Positions 1-12,820 of a stretch of DNA of 64,000 nucleotides are shown here, piece by piece. Below the pieces are notes generated by a model. It was not told the origin of the DNA. It saw only the letters and a list, made by a program, of their open reading frames with translations, and made no database searches. This DNA is from Pteria penguin (lineage: Eukaryota > Mollusca > Bivalvia > Pterioida > Pteriidae), in contig CM068583.1 of assembly GCA_035048485.1 (NCBI GenBank), positions 50,124,790-50,188,789 on the forward strand, given 5' to 3'. The position numbers and the translations under genes were made by a program. Numbering within the stretch: position 1 is the first letter of the stretch; each line of letters starts with the position of its first letter.

Positions 1-3000
1 ATCATATGGCAACTCTTCCAGTAAGTCATAAACATAATTATTGTAGATTTCTATGTAGGAAACAAAAACAGCATAGTTGTTGTCTTCATTAATACTGTCA
101 CATATGTGTGGATCACAAATCCTTGCTGACTCCTCTTTGTAGCCTCCCCTACAAAAAGAAATTTTGTTTATTTGTTTTACCTTATGCCAAAGTTATTTCA
201 CATACAAGGTAAAGACATCCTGTCTGATGTGTTGCACAGAAATTTTGATTAACAAAATGTATGCAATGGACTTATCTGAAGCAGTGAGGCATCTTTTATA
301 TGCAAACATCTACCACTATAAGGAACTTTTGTTTCTACCATCTCATCTAAACATGGGACAAATTCAAGCTGCTTCTTGGACTCAAACCTGGGATTTCTGT
401 TTGAATCCAAGCATGCTTCCAACTGAGCTATGCCAGTATGACAGATGACATCAAGAAGACACAAAATGAAAACATAACAAGCAACTCATCCAAGACAGAC
501 TTGTGCAGTTTCTTGATTAAGTTTTATGTAATGTTTCACCTGGAGAGCAACAAACAGGAGACTTGAATTTTTATATGTCTACCTACTTACATGTACTTTA
601 AGTGGATTTTTTTCATAACTTCTAGTCTTCTACATTATTTACATACCAATATTCTTTTCTTGATATAAATATTTCTGTGAGATGACAGATTCTTGAGCAA
701 TCAGAATATCTTCTACAAAAGATGCCAACAACAGCTGCACTATTTCTGTATCTCACATTCTTAAATTAAATATGGTAAATGACCATATCAAACCTTGAGT
801 ATTGTAGCATAATCACTGTATACATGAACTTCGTAGGAATTTATGTGAGTTACATCTTACACACATGTAAAAGTATATTCTAATTACCCAAAAGACGAGG
901 ATATTTACTTATGTATGCAACGTACCTGGATGATGGAGTTTTGGGTGTTGTAACTCCTGGTAGTATATCACGTTTTTGCCGTTCAATCATTGCATCTGCC
1001 TCAGATTGTATTTCAAAGCCATTCATTCTATCTGGCTTGAAAACCTGAAACACCCAACAAACACACACAGATATGAAAATAAACATATATTCCATGGACA
1101 AGAAGGCCCTTTGAGATATAGTTCATGAGTTGGAGTCATTATGAGATGCAAAATAAAGAAATATGGACTCAATAAGTGGAAATAAGACTGAGATGAACAA
1201 GTCCATATTCCTTGAACATTTATATGACAACTCACTCTAAAGTTTGATACAAATAAATCTTCTTTAAAATATTCTAGATGTCAGTTCCTGTTTCAGCAAA
1301 TTGTTGCTTTTAGGTTAAAGTAACATCAATCCATGTACCAGAAAATGTTGGTTTAAGAAACAAGAGGCCCAAGTGGGCCTATATCGCTCACCTGAGTACC
1401 TAGATGATCAGTCATGCATGAAGGAATTTCGCTCTACTATGACTTAATAAAATATATCAAGTATATGGTAAATATCAATAAAATGTACAATGAAGTTCTT
1501 GATCCCTTCTTCATCCAGAGAGGAGGAAGTCGGAAAAACACCCTCAGATAAGAAATAAATGCTAAATTTTATTTATGCAAAGTATGTCGAAAAAAGGTCA
1601 AAACTTTTATTTCGAAATGCAACCAAAAATAACAACACTTCTTCACACATCCCTCTAGATCATTTCTATGCATTTGGTTTGTTTCTGTATGCACCCGGTT
1701 AGCAGTTTGTCAAAGGAGGACACTCTCTGTGACCTATTTTTGCCCATGGTGGCCCCACCTCCCGATGGATCTGGACGAAAAATAACAACACTTGTAGGGG
1801 ACCATTAGTACTTCATGCATACCAAGTTTCATCAAATTCTGCTCAGTAATTCTGGAGAAGAAGTTGTAAATGTGAAAAGTTAACGACGGACAGACAACAG
1901 ACAACGATTGATTACAATAGCCCACTTGAGCCTTCAGCTCAGGTGAGCTAAAAATACCTCTTTTCTGTATTGAAATAACAAAGTAAAAAAAAAAAAACTT
2001 GAAAAAAGGTCAAATATTTGATCTCAGAATGGAACCAAAAACAACAGCACTTCTTCACCCATGCCTCTAGATCATTCCTATGCATTCAGTTTATCTCTGT
2101 ATGCCTCCAGTCTGAAAAAGAAGTTTGTCAAAGGAGGGTACCCTCTGTGACCTACTTTTGCCTGTAGTGGCGCCATCTGCTGACTGATCCGCACAAAAAA
2201 CAAAACCTTTGAAAAGGACTATGAGTACTTGCATCCTACCCAGTTTTATCACAATCCTTGAAGTTGTTCTGTAGATCAAGTTGAAGATATGAAAAATTGT
2301 CCCCCCCCCCCCCACCCCCTTTTCTTGGAAGTCTTAAAAAATTCATAAAAAATTCAAAAATCGAGATATTGAAAAAATTCCTTCGCACCAGCATTCCTTA
2401 CCATAGAAATGATTAAATGAAACCAAATGAATGCATCAATGTTTACAAAAAGAAAATAATAACTCTTTAATGCATTAAAATAACAAAGTCCAAAATAAAA
2501 ATTTGATTTCGGAATGGAACCAAAAATATCAACACTTCTTCCCATATGCCTTTAAATCATTCCTATGCAGTCGGTTTGTCGCTGTATGCACCCGATCTGA
2601 ATAAGAAGTTTGTCAAAGGAGGGTACCCTCTGTGACCTACTTTTGTCGGTGGTGGTGCCACCTGTTCATGGATCCTGACAAAGATGACCACATTTGTCGG
2701 GGACCTAGAGTATTTGATGCATGCCAAGTTTCATTGAATTCCAGCAAGTGGTTCCGAAGAAAAAGTTCAAACTGTGAAATGTTTACACCAATTATCCCCC
2801 CCCCCCTTTTTCTTGAAAGTCTTAAAAAATTCATAAAAAATCCAAAACATAAAATATTGAAAAATTTTCTTCGCAGTAGTATTTCTTACCATCAAAATGA
2901 TCAAATTAAACCAAATTAATGCATCAATGTTTACTAAAAGAAAAAAATACCTCTTTTCTGCATTAAAACTACCAAGTACAAAAAAACGTCAAAAATTTGA

Positions 3001-3322
3001 TTTCGGAACGGAACCAAAAATAACAACACTTCTTCACACATCCCTCTAGATCATTTCTATGCATTCGGTTTGTCTCTGTATGCCCCCGGTCTGAAGAAGA
3101 AGTTTGTCAAAGGAGGGTACCCTCTTTGACCTACTTTTGCCTGTGGTGGCGCCACCTGTTGATGAATCTGGACGAAAAACAACAACACTTGTAGGGGACC
3201 ATGAGTACTACATGCTTATCAAGTTTCATCAAATTCTGTTCAGTGGTTCTGGAGAAGAAGTTGAAAATGTGAAAAGTTAACGACGGACGACAGACGGACA
3301 ACGGACGGTGATTGATCACAAT

Positions 3323-3359
<37 letters not shown>

Positions 3360-6300
3360 CCCACTTGAAGTCTATTCTGATGAATGCACCATTGGACTTT
3401 TAAAAACCAGGCTAAAACTACATGTATCAGAGAAGAATACACTGGTAGAGGAAGAAGATTTATGTTCTGCTTATAATAACCTTACAATTTATGCAACCCT
3501 TTTCACTGGAGTAACCATATCCAAATTAATGCACTTACAATTATATAAATTCATGAACTATAAAAACTCACATATTTCTTGGCTTGTAATCCACCAATAC
3601 TGTTGAAGAGTACATCCAGACATCTGGGTAGAATACCTTGATCCTTGGGGACTCCTGCCATTGTGTATGTCTTTCCAGAGGAAGTAATACCATATGTAAA
3701 CAAAAGTCCTAAAATAATTTAAAGTGAAACAATTTCATTGAAGACTTATGAACCAATGAATTCATTGTTACCTTCTATTTAAAGTGTGTACCTAACTATA
3801 TAACCGACTCATAAAAATATGTAATTTGTTATTGCAAGTGGTGTTAAATGTGATCAAAATTACATAGTTGAGCTAGTGACTGTAATAATTCATTTGATCT
3901 TTCAGCTTCTAGGATATCAAATATTGTACAAAGTTATACAGGAAAGGAATTATAAAGACCTACCATTTTTGCCTTTGATCAGATCGTCCACTAGAGGTAA
4001 AGCTACATAGTCAAATATAGATTTTTGTGAAGTGTACTCATCAAAAACATACTGGAATGTGAACTGATACTGAAAGAGAAAGTCATATATGTGAAGTTTA
4101 GAACTTCAAAATTTACATATACAGAAAAATTAATTAAATTAAATTTTTAATCAAAATAATTAAAAAAAAGTTTTTAAGAATCTGAACTGATGGACCGAAT
4201 ACCGGTACTGTTTTTACATCACTCTACGATTACTTCACGAATATTGATAATGGCATCTGCCTGATGCATCGCATAGAAATTTATACCATTACAACAGATC
4301 CACCCAAAGCAGTGAGGGATCTTTAATAGTCTTCATGACAACTTTTTGAATCATTAGCCCATAGACAAAGTTTGCTAGTCCACTGTATACTATGTTATAG
4401 TACTTTACTACCCCAGCAATAAATCTGGTAGCCTCGGGTGTTGGGCTAGTGAGTTATCGCAGACTGCTTTTACGAGCCACCCCTACAATGACACCCTTGG
4501 TTTTTACTGTATCAACCGAAATACAAGACACCAGTGTGCTTACAATGGGAGTCGAACCCAGGACTTCCCTGTCAAAAGCCAAGCACCATATCCACTGAGC
4601 CACACTGGCTTATAAGAATCTGAAACTTTCATAATTGATATTATTTACATTATATAACTACATATACTGTGCCTGAATCTCATATTGTAACAATACCTAT
4701 TATTTTTATGCAGCTGGATAACAAGGATTGAAGGAGTAACAATGTAATTTTAAATTGATTGTAACATTCAACAAAAAGCACAGGAAAAAAACTTAAAGTA
4801 CTTACTTCTTTAATCTGTCCATTTCTAGCAACAGCAGCTGAATTCTATCAAAGATAAGAAATGCGAATTCAACATGTTCAATGTACAAAAAAAAAAAAAA
4901 AAAAAAAAAAAAAGAATTGAAGAATGAACTTAGTTTGTTATTGTATCTACATGTATTTTTAATTTCAATTTGATTCTATTTACATATATTTTGCTTGACT
5001 TAGGATCCTTTCTTTACCCCCTATTTTCTAATCATTAAAACATAGGACAGGGGTCTAGAATTTTGCTTTCCTGTTGTAAAATTTATGAGTGGGATAGTGC
5101 AAACTTAGTGTGCACTTTCAAGTCGGGAAAGTCAATGTGTGTCAGTGTTCATGTTGAAATATTCCTTGACATACTTTTGAGGGATTAAATTGTTGAATAA
5201 ACTAGTGTTTTTATGTTGTTATAAGCACAGGGAACAGGAAATAATATAAATAAAATAATGACAAAACTGTGACTGGTCTGATATAAAGCCATGTTTGCAT
5301 ATACATCACTACATATACATGTAGTTATGAAGATAAATAATGGCTTCTGTTGAAACTGATGCAGAAGTAATGCTGAAACAATCCTGGCTAAACATATGTT
5401 TACCATATGTGGAAAAAGATCAAATCAAAGGGAACAGAATCACTTATTAGAGTAATGGTCAAGATTAAGTACATGTACTGGTATACTAATTCCATGTATG
5501 GACCTCCTCCCATGAGTAACTATGGCCCTTCTGATGACAGTATCTGATGTGATGTAAGTTCGATCCCTCTGGCATTAGAACTTTTTACGATACTGAACCA
5601 CCCAAAACTTCTTAAGAAAGTCATGTAAGCAGAAAAAGTAGGTCATATAAGCAACTGCTGCATGGGTGTATCTCAGTATACTGAGATCATGAACCACTGA
5701 TGCATCAAGTATTGTCACTCTGGCATGAGTACTTTTTCCAGTACTGAGCTTTCACATACTTCTTAAACAAGTCACTCAAGTGCCAAATACAGGTAAGATG
5801 CACGGGTCCATCTCAGAATCATAAAATGAACAACAGATGCAAATTTGGTTGCTCTGGCATAGGTGCATGGACATTGCCCAACACTGAGTTACCCCAAACT
5901 TCTTAACCAGACATGGACACCAAGGAATATAACATTAACAGAAGCTCATCTCAACTAAAAGTTACAAAAACTCCTACAAATTACTTTTGTTTCCATTTCT
6001 TTCCATCTATATATAGTAATGGTAGAAAGAAGAGTATTCCTTGGAAATGTACATGTACTTGGAAATAAACAACTCTTTGATACATGTAGATTCACAGCAG
6101 ACCTTGACACTTTCCCTTCCTAAATTACTGGGGACTTATTGGTAACCTAATTTACAAATGCTGTATAGGTGAAAACAAGTACCTAGAAATAAACAACCTT
6201 TGGCAGGTTCACAGACACACCTTAACATTTGCCCAAGCTCAGTCACTGGGGACTTCCCTCAGTTACTAGGTACTGAACCAAAATAAAAACTGTATTCTGT

Positions 6301-9300
6301 TTGTGTTGCTCTGTTTCAATATTTCGGCCAATGGCCTTCTTCAAGAAAACATGAACTTTTAATAAAAATATATCTCACATCTTATATATTCTTTATAGAA
6401 TTTACATGGAACCATTGGATTATTATGACAAAAGTGTCTTGGTAAAATTTAGTTATGATGACAATTTCCCTCACTCAGATGTAAAAGAATAAAGGGAAAA
6501 AACAAAAGGCTATATCAACAAAACAATGTTGCAAATTTGAAGGGATGTCACATTAGTAACTTTTGCAAAAACAAAATGCATGTCACGACTCACAAGTGAC
6601 ATCAGTAACATATCTGAGGAAACACTGGATTACTACAAATAGGAAGATAAAGACAAACCTCTGGTGGCGTAATCTGTACCACTGTAGTACTAATTGGTTG
6701 GACACATACAGGGTCATTTGGATTGTCCAAGGGACGGATCCTGCAGTAAACCTGAAAAATGAAAAACACTTCCAATACAGTATCAATCTGTGATTATAGA
6801 AAAGGTCTAATCACTGACTCATTTATCAATGTTATACATGCATACCATCAAGATCATAAATTACATGTTTTATACATGTACAATTTTCTAAAGCTATACT
6901 GGTAGATAATCAATCTATACAATAAAGTAAATTTAATATTGTAAACAGTTACCTCAAGATGTCTATGTTTACCGGTAAACTGGATTACATGTACATGTGT
7001 CATTGTATGAAAAACAAGGTAAAGTTCCTTGAGAAGTGCTTTGTACAAATAAGAATTCCAGTACCGTCAATAACTGTATTTTAAATACAGAAATGATTTA
7101 TTAACAAAATACACGTATCAGAACATCAGTCAAGAAAAAGATAATGACTTTACTCATGTATCAAGAAGATTAAACCCAACTACTAGAGTTTAAATTGAAC
7201 AGACAACCCCAGACAGACAATGTGAGCTGTAATGGCCATAATTTGTACAACGTCCCCTAAATTTGATATGCAAGAATTCAATACAACGATTTTCCACCTT
7301 GTTGTAGGGGACCAAAACTCCAGCACCATTTCCAATCAACCATTTCCCCAATTTGCTCATCAAAAATTCACATCAAGATGTATAATTTCTAGTAGACTAA
7401 AAAAAAAAAAAACCCTAGAATTGTCCTAACAGGATAAATACTCCCTGTGGCAACAGAATTCGAAGTAGGACAAAGACCAAGGTAAAGGTCACTAGGTCAA
7501 TCACGAGGTCAAAATCTTTGGTACCGACAGAAAAGTCTTGTCCCAAGGAATACACATGTGTAGCACAAATGCCCAATTTTTTTTGGTTCAAAACTTAAGG
7601 CTAAAATCAAATTTTTACCAAAGTAAGTTAAACATCAAGGTCAAGGTCATAAAGTCAAAAATTTTGGTACCAACAGACAGGTCTTGTCACAAGGAATACA
7701 CATGTGTAGTATGAAGACTTTATCTCTTTGGTTCAATAGTTATGGCAAAGGTTAAAGTTTTTCAAAAGTAGGTCAAACATCAAGTCAAGAGGTAAAAATT
7801 TTAGTATTAACAGAAAGGTCTTGCCACAAGGAATACAAATGTACCGGGTAGTATGAAGGCCCCAGCTTTTTTGGTTCAAAAATTATGGCCAAGGTTACAG
7901 TTTTCTGGACAGACAGATAGATGGACAAGGTGACTTCAATATATTCCAGTTTGGGGGAGGTATACAAATATGGAAAAAAAATTATGTTTTGTGACTCGCC
8001 ATAATGTGAAATTTGAATGATTTCAAATATTGATTATCAAATAGAGATATCTAATAATTATAAAGATATACATGTAGAAAAAGAATTTCAATGACTGTAC
8101 TTGTAATATTTATGAAAATTATTATAATATATATATATATATTTATATATGAGTTTAAATCTGGGCAAACTGTTGCCATAATACCCAATTCAAAAGGCCC
8201 AGACCCCATTCTCTAAGGAGAGAGGAAAATCCCTGTAATAAATCAGGCAGCAGCTAATCCAAATCGAAGAGAGGAAAATTTAAGCTGACAAAAATCATAA
8301 AAATATTATATACAATAAATCCGGCAAAATAACTGCATTTCTTGATATTTTTTTAGTCTTTAGGAACCTGGACCACTGTCCCCTGAGAATAAGAGATTAA
8401 AAATCACTTAATTAAGGATCCCATGGGGGACAAATTAGTTAACTAGTAATCAGTACATATATGTTCCCAGAAAAGCAAGAAATATTTGCATTCATCAATT
8501 ACTTAATACAATGTATTCTGCAAATAGCTTACTGCTAGTTAGCTGGTCAGTTAGCATTTAAAGTATGAAAAGTAAAATATATTGATATGGTATTAAAATG
8601 ATAAATTTTCCTTTTTCAATCAGTTTCTAGTTCTACTTTAAATATGGATTTACCTCCACAGGATCTTTTTCTGAAGTTGATGGATGAGTCTTCTTCTTTG
8701 GCGTTTTGCCTCTCCTAAAAAGTGCATTTAACATATACTTACATCAGACCTCATGATTAGATGTGCAAATGCTAGTTGAAGTTAGAGTTGATACATGTAT
8801 GTATAGAATTTTCAGCAAAAGGAAAGCTTCCAAATACCAGACTCAATCAGTCAATGTGGAAAAAATAATATGCTTCAGGAGAACACTATTGCAAGTAAAG
8901 ATATCTTTGTCTTGTATTAAACAATTGTTAAATTATGAAAGGAATTATAGTCTATCGAAATTCAAATGATCATGATGTACATAGACATATAAATTGTTTG
9001 ATAAAAGAAAACAATAAATTTTCTACTTTTTTACTGACTATGCACAAGAGAACTAAAATGTAGACCTCAGGTTTGAAATAGTAAAATATAATTTTTAAAG
9101 TTTTTCAAATGCAAAATATTAAGACTTGGAATCTGATCAGTCTGATATTTGAAAGTGCAAAACTTTATTGTATTGTTCTTTGAACAATTTCTATGGAGAA
9201 TGTAGACATTCTCAATCAAAGAATGAGAAATTTAGAGTTTCCCAAAGTGAAACATACATGTAGAACACACAGTCACTTCTTGGGGACAACCTCTCATTGA

Positions 9301-12300
9301 TTCTGAGAGACAATCACTCAAAAGTGTAACAACCTCTGTTTTCAATACTCACTTGCAAGTACATGCATAAATCAAACACTATAAAATAGAACTATGATTT
9401 GAAATTTGAAAGGATACTTCTTTATAAAACACAGAATATAGTTTACAAAAAAAGGGTTTTTTTTCACTTATTGTTTTAAAGTTTATCTCTGCAACCTTTG
9501 TGCAACTCTAAATTGGTAAATTAAAAGGGTCCTACTACTTTAAGTCTAGAGCCAGATTTTAAGCATAGACACACCTAAGGCTTTGCATTACTGTATGTGG
9601 TAATCAAGTCGGTATGATACAGAAAGTCTTAAATGTATATTGATTAAATATATCTTAGTTCTTACCAATATACTTTTCATTAATTACTTTCATTTTTAAA
9701 ACAAATGGATTGGTGTATTAAAAACAAAATATTCAAAAATATACATGTAAGAAAATAACAATGTAGTTTAGATGGATTCAAGTCTGTTTTAGAAACAACA
9801 ACCATCAATCTCTAAATTTGAAGAATGTACTGGATAACATTACAGTATATATACACTAACATTGTTATTTTCTTATATTTCTTTAATATCTATTTTTCAA
9901 TGTAAAAATTCTTGAAAGCAAACATAAATTGAAAGTTCATTATGTCAATCTTGTACATAAATCAATATCATTCCCGATTCGGGAAGTTTCTACTTTAGCA
10001 GTCCCCAGAAGTTTACATCATTACTGCACATGTCTATGTTGGTATCCGCTAATTAGTTCTGAAAAAGGAATTTGGCCTGTGACGTTTGAACAATTTAATG
10101 GGGATAAGGGGGGAAGTAGCCCTCATTTAATAATGAATAAATTTTGGGGTTGGTTGGTTGGTTGATTGGTGTTTTACGTCGCTTTCAACAATTTTTCAGT
10201 TATATCGCGACATGGAAGCAGGAGGTAACCAACCTCTTAAACATAGTGGCGCAACCCGGGAATCGAACCCGGATCGTCGGTGCCGCAAGCCGAGCACTTA
10301 ACCACTACACCAAGCCTGCCCCTAAATTTTGGGGAACCACTAAACTAGAACTCTTTCCTTGATTCAATACGGCAATGCGCAGTTGTGCGTAAATCCTTTA
10401 GTTTTATTCGTATTTATTCATGCATGCGACTTCAAACAATATTATTTTCAGTAAAATTCTTGGATAGTGATTGTAATTTGTATAGACTATATACATGTAT
10501 GAAACACCTACTGGCACTGTACCAGTAGCCAGATAAGACCAGTCACCGGCTATAACGTTACTTTGCGTATAACAAGCCTTATTTTTTCGAATTTTTTTTA
10601 CAATTTTTGGTGCAAGTTTCACACTGAAATTCGTGAAAAAACTGAAGTAATTGTAAAGAAAACCGCAAATTTTAGCCGGCGACTGGTACAGTGCTAGTAG
10701 TAAGTGTATTGCCCGTTTAGTATTGGCCTTACGCCTTAGTTAAGTTTAGGGGACCGGGGTTATATAGGCTAAAATATTGTATATATCATAGAAATTTTAC
10801 CATACCTTATTTGCTAGCACTATTTTGAAGTGTTCTGCACCCCAGGCCAATGCCAAAAAGGATGGGATAGAGGAGATAGGGAAAATTGTGTTTAAAACAG
10901 AGTAAAGATAGGCTAATCGTCTGCTATTTTCGTTTGTTAATCTAGGCACGTGCGAGAATAAGTGACGTATCTAAGGAGCACCATTTCGCTTTCTCGACGT
11001 CACAATGCATTTTGACGTCATAATGACGTTTTTCGAGACATAAAAGCATGTGACCATGTTCTACGACATCCTTTCTGACTTGATTATACTTCACTTCGAT
11101 GTCTGAGAATGGATACCGTACAATAATTCGGTTCCCTGAAGGACCATGTTTCCATGGACCACAATTGGATGTTTGTATGGAGCAAGGAGAGTGTGAAGAA
11201 AGGCAAGTACTGCAATGACGGCAGATTGTAATCACTTGTAACTCCAGCAGAGGAACTCGGTCCTTAAGGGCCTGCAAATTTCTTCGAAAAGTAGTCAATT
11301 CTCTGAATGTTAACAAAAGTAAACATCTTAACTATTTTCACTGTCAGAACCCAGGGCTTGTCTTTTGAAAAACCCAGGTGAGTGAAAAATAAGGCACCTT
11401 AGTATGCTTAGGCGAGTGATTTTCCCCAATGAAAGTGTTCAGATATTCACTTAATGTTAATAATAAATCAACTGTAATAAACAAAAAAACTAGTTGGTTT
11501 TTTGTTTTTAAAGCATTAATTGATGGTTAAAATAAGTTTGTTTCACAAGATTTATTTTCTTTGAGAATTCTAACTAAATAAAACTCCAAATTGGGAAAAC
11601 TGCAAAGTGACTTTTTAGTGTGCTTCCCATTTGAGATAGGCCTACAACCTGTCAAAATTTCAGATCGTCAGACGTCTGCGGTCTCAATGTATTCTAATAC
11701 ACATTTTAGTGAAAGAAATTATGTCTCCGTAGTAACTTAATGCTATGTTTTAAAAGACTGGCCACGGATAAATGATAAAGGAAATATGATTAGGAAATAT
11801 CAACCTTATATTTGGCGTGTGTAAATGCACATTCAAGATGAACTCTATCACAGTAGAGTATAGGGAGTAACGTAGACAAGGACAACAAACCTCGACAACC
11901 ATCTCCACTCCATTGCATATTTTCGTTCTGGGAATTATGCCCTTTTCCCTTACATTCCATTTAAGGAATGTTGAAAACCGCACTCCATTTCCCCCAGTGC
12001 CCGTGCTTTTGTCAGAATCTTACTCCGCCATGATGATTATAGTTTACAGTGTAACATCCCTTGACAACATGATAGACGCATTTTCAATGTGCGATTTCAT
12101 CACATTATAAGGGCCTAAGAATAAACATCGTAATTGCAGAGGATTGGTTTGAAAATGACAGACTGAGGCAAGCGACATATTAGACATTTGGTGAGCGGTT
12201 TATAGCGCACATATTCCAGATTTTAGGCACGCTATGGTGCACGATAGCGATCGCTTGCCTTAAAAGACAAACCCTGAGAACCTACAGAACACACATCTCA

Positions 12301-12715
12301 ACACACATTTTACGAAGAACCCGGTCCAAAAATCTTTATTTTTAAGTTTTATAACCCTGGTCCCCTAAACTCAACTAAGGCCAAAAACAAATAAAAAAAC
12401 CCAACACGTAGATCTACAAGTTGTGTCTTTTACTTTTAGACTTTAAGAGCACCCAATGTAGGATACATTTCCATGAAAAGACAACCACTAACTGAATGGA
12501 ATTACATGTAAGTAATGACAATTTACCTTCTACCGTCGAAGTATAACACTCTATGTTTAATGCACTTTGTATTAATCGTATTCGTAATAGAAGAATTTCT
12601 TGCAAACAGAGGAAATTCGAATGCATTTAAAGCAAATAATTGTTTTCGTCATACGTTATTACGTGCAGAGATCATACATTCCCGTATTATAATAACATAC
12701 TTACTGTGGCTTCAT
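1..12715 (-). CDS. KIF23: KIF23/MKLP1-like kinesin-6, 5' part (3' end outside window)
   Basis: Plus-end-directed kinesin-6; in animals it forms centralspindlin with a RhoGAP and acts at the spindle midzone and midbody in cytokinesis. Eight coding exons read on the minus strand with GT-AG junctions and a continuous frame: 12715-12705, 8714-8654, 6751-6659, 4844-4806, 4069-3964, 3708-3572, 1044-926 and 148-<1, giving 238 codons. The start is chosen because [12 protein letters not shown] resembles the short basic N-terminus of vertebrate KIF23. VYCRIRPL (residues 25-32) opens the motor domain; the P-loop GITSSGKT is at residues 110-117; [14 protein letters not shown] follows; the last exon has [15 protein letters not shown]. 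The kinesin-6-specific insert after the P-loop (about residues 150-190) separates this from other kinesins. KIF20 is the main alternative, but the sequence after the P-loop fits KIF23 better. The rest of the motor, coiled coil and tail lie outside the window. Confidence 0.93.
205..448 (-). repeat. Degenerate tRNA-headed SINE
   Basis: The stretch matches the better copies at 20.8 and 21.2 kb in order: a GTCTGATG core, a GAAGCAGTGAGG...ATCTTT block, then an inverted B-box-like stretch and the reversed tRNA head ending near CTGAGCTATGCCAGT. It is strongly mutated. It lies in the KIF23 intron next to exon 8. The apparent 94-codon reading frame over it has no coding merit. Confidence 0.6.
1361..3356 (-). 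mobile_element. Composite dispersed repeat, family A copy 1 (reverse orientation)
   Basis: Bounded by GAGGCCCAAGTGGGCC...CGCTCACCTGAG on the left and GGCTCAGGTGAGCT on the right, the reverse of the copies at 40.5 and 45.3 kb. The inside is built from diverged units of about 500 bp, each with GTACCCTC(C/T)TTTGACAAACTTCTT-like sequence, a poly-C tract and a TTTTTTATGAATTTTTTAAG stretch. A second terminal-type end at about 1885-1953 suggests a shorter member joined to or nested in a longer one. It fills the intron between KIF23 exons 6 and 7. No transposase frame is visible, so it would be non-autonomous. Confidence 0.7.
3572..3708 (-). CDS. KIF23: KIF23 exon 6 with ATP-binding P-loop
   Basis: This 137-nt exon enters in phase 1 (G|GA) and leaves in phase 0 before GTGAGT. 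It encodes [19 protein letters not shown] and [24 protein letters not shown] is the Walker A motif of the kinesin motor. The exon sits between a 255-bp intron on its 5' side and a 2.5 kb intron on its 3' side that holds a composite repeat. Confidence 0.93.
4236..4612 (-). repeat. Degenerate tRNA-headed SINE with internal insertion
   Basis: ATGGCATCTGCCTGATGCAT and CAGTGAGGGATCTTTAA match the SINE core. GGGAGTCGAACCC near 4550 is the reversed B box, followed by the reversed A-box part CTGAGCCACACTGGC. About 100 bp of unrelated sequence separates the core from the head. It lies in KIF23 intron 4. Confidence 0.65.
4880..4914. repeat. Poly(A) tract
   Basis: An uninterrupted run of roughly 30 A residues next to KIF23 exon 4, with no recognisable retroelement body beside it. 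Length is likely to be unstable between individuals and assemblies. Confidence 0.8.
5510..6260. repeat. Old diverged tandem repeats in KIF23 intron 3
   Basis: Two degenerate sets. From about 5520 to 5920, three units of roughly 150 bp share 'ctctggca(t/-)...AACTTCTTAA' and a stretch around 'ATCTCAG'. From about 6040 to 6260, two units share AATAAACAAC and CACTGGGGACTT-like words. No coding sequence seen. Confidence 0.5.
7440..7945. repeat. Tandem array, about 140-bp unit, three copies
   Basis: TTGGTACCGACAGAAAAGTC near 7518, TTGGTACCAACAGACAGGTC near 7663 and TTAGTATTAACAGAAAGGTC near 7800 start equivalent blocks, each followed by ACAAGGAATACA-like sequence. Units also contain AAGGTCAAGGTCA-type words. 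It lies in KIF23 intron 2. Confidence 0.7.
8115..8150. repeat. (TA)n microsatellite
   Basis: Alternating TA dinucleotides interrupted by one TT, in KIF23 intron 2. Confidence 0.75.
8715..10137. other. KIF23 intron 1, unremarkable part
   Basis: AT-rich intron sequence with no exon, RNA gene or recognised repeat that I can support. It holds four of the TACATGTA words discussed in the findings. Confidence 0.6.
10150..10322 (-). repeat. tRNA-headed SINE with 12-bp target duplication
   Basis: Reverse-oriented SINE: a (TTGG)n-rich 3' tail, GTGTTTTACGTCGC, then GGGAATCGAACCCGG (reversed B box) and a reversed A-box region at the right end. TAAATTTTGGGG occurs on both sides (10138-10149 and 10323-10334), a perfect 12-bp target site duplication. 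That implies insertion by LINE machinery and a fairly recent age. It is a different subfamily from the 20.8 kb copies but shares the GACGTAAAACA tail on its own strand. Confidence 0.85.
10942..11316 (-). other. Unassigned 124-codon open frame in KIF23 intron 1
   Basis: An open minus-strand frame of 124 codons with a Cys-rich patch ([15 protein letters not shown] near residues 31-45). I recognise no family. It lies inside KIF23 intron 1 on the same strand, and its 3' part coincides with a cluster of CRE-like and E-box sites, so it may be regulatory sequence that happens to be open. An unannotated exon cannot be ruled out. Confidence 0.2.
10945..11031. promoter_or_regulatory. Cluster of CRE-like and E-box motifs
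   Basis: Within 87 bp: GCACGTGC (10946-10953), GTGACGTA (10962-10969), CGACGTCA (10995-11002), TGACGTCA (11013-11020, a perfect CRE palindrome) and ATGACGTT (11023-11030). bZIP and bHLH factors bind such sites in animals. The surrounding intron is CpG-poor, so the cluster stands out. It could be an intronic enhancer or an alternative promoter. Confidence 0.4.
11352..12276. mobile_element. Non-autonomous hAT-like DNA element
   Basis: The ends are CAGGGCTTGTCTTTT and AAAAGACAAACCCTG, imperfect inverted repeats with the CAGGG start typical of hAT transposons. AGAACC is present immediately outside both ends (11346-11351 and 12277-12282), a 6-bp candidate duplication, shorter than the usual 8 bp for hAT. 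No transposase is readable inside. It lies in KIF23 intron 1. Confidence 0.55.
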
Positions 12716-12820
12716 TTGTAGGCCGAATAATTATTGACTTGAAAATATTGTAAACAATACTTTATTCGAATTTTGCCTCTTAAATGCGCATGACCAATCA
12801 ATGAAAAGAGAAAGCGCCAC
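12716..12820 (-). promoter_or_regulatory. KIF23: KIF23 proximal promoter with CCAAT and CHR-like sites
   Basis: Upstream of the KIF23 start, the minus strand has an ATTGG box (plus-strand CCAAT at 12794-12798) and, 24 bp closer to the gene, TTCGAA (12765-12770), which fits the TTYGAA form of the cell-cycle homology region. Vertebrate G2/M genes including kinesins often pair CCAAT boxes with a CHR. The motifs are visible; their function here is inferred. Confidence 0.4.

Noticed and set aside
164..448. 94-codon open frame at the left edge
   Set aside because: It covers a degenerate SINE within a KIF23 intron and has no recognisable domain.
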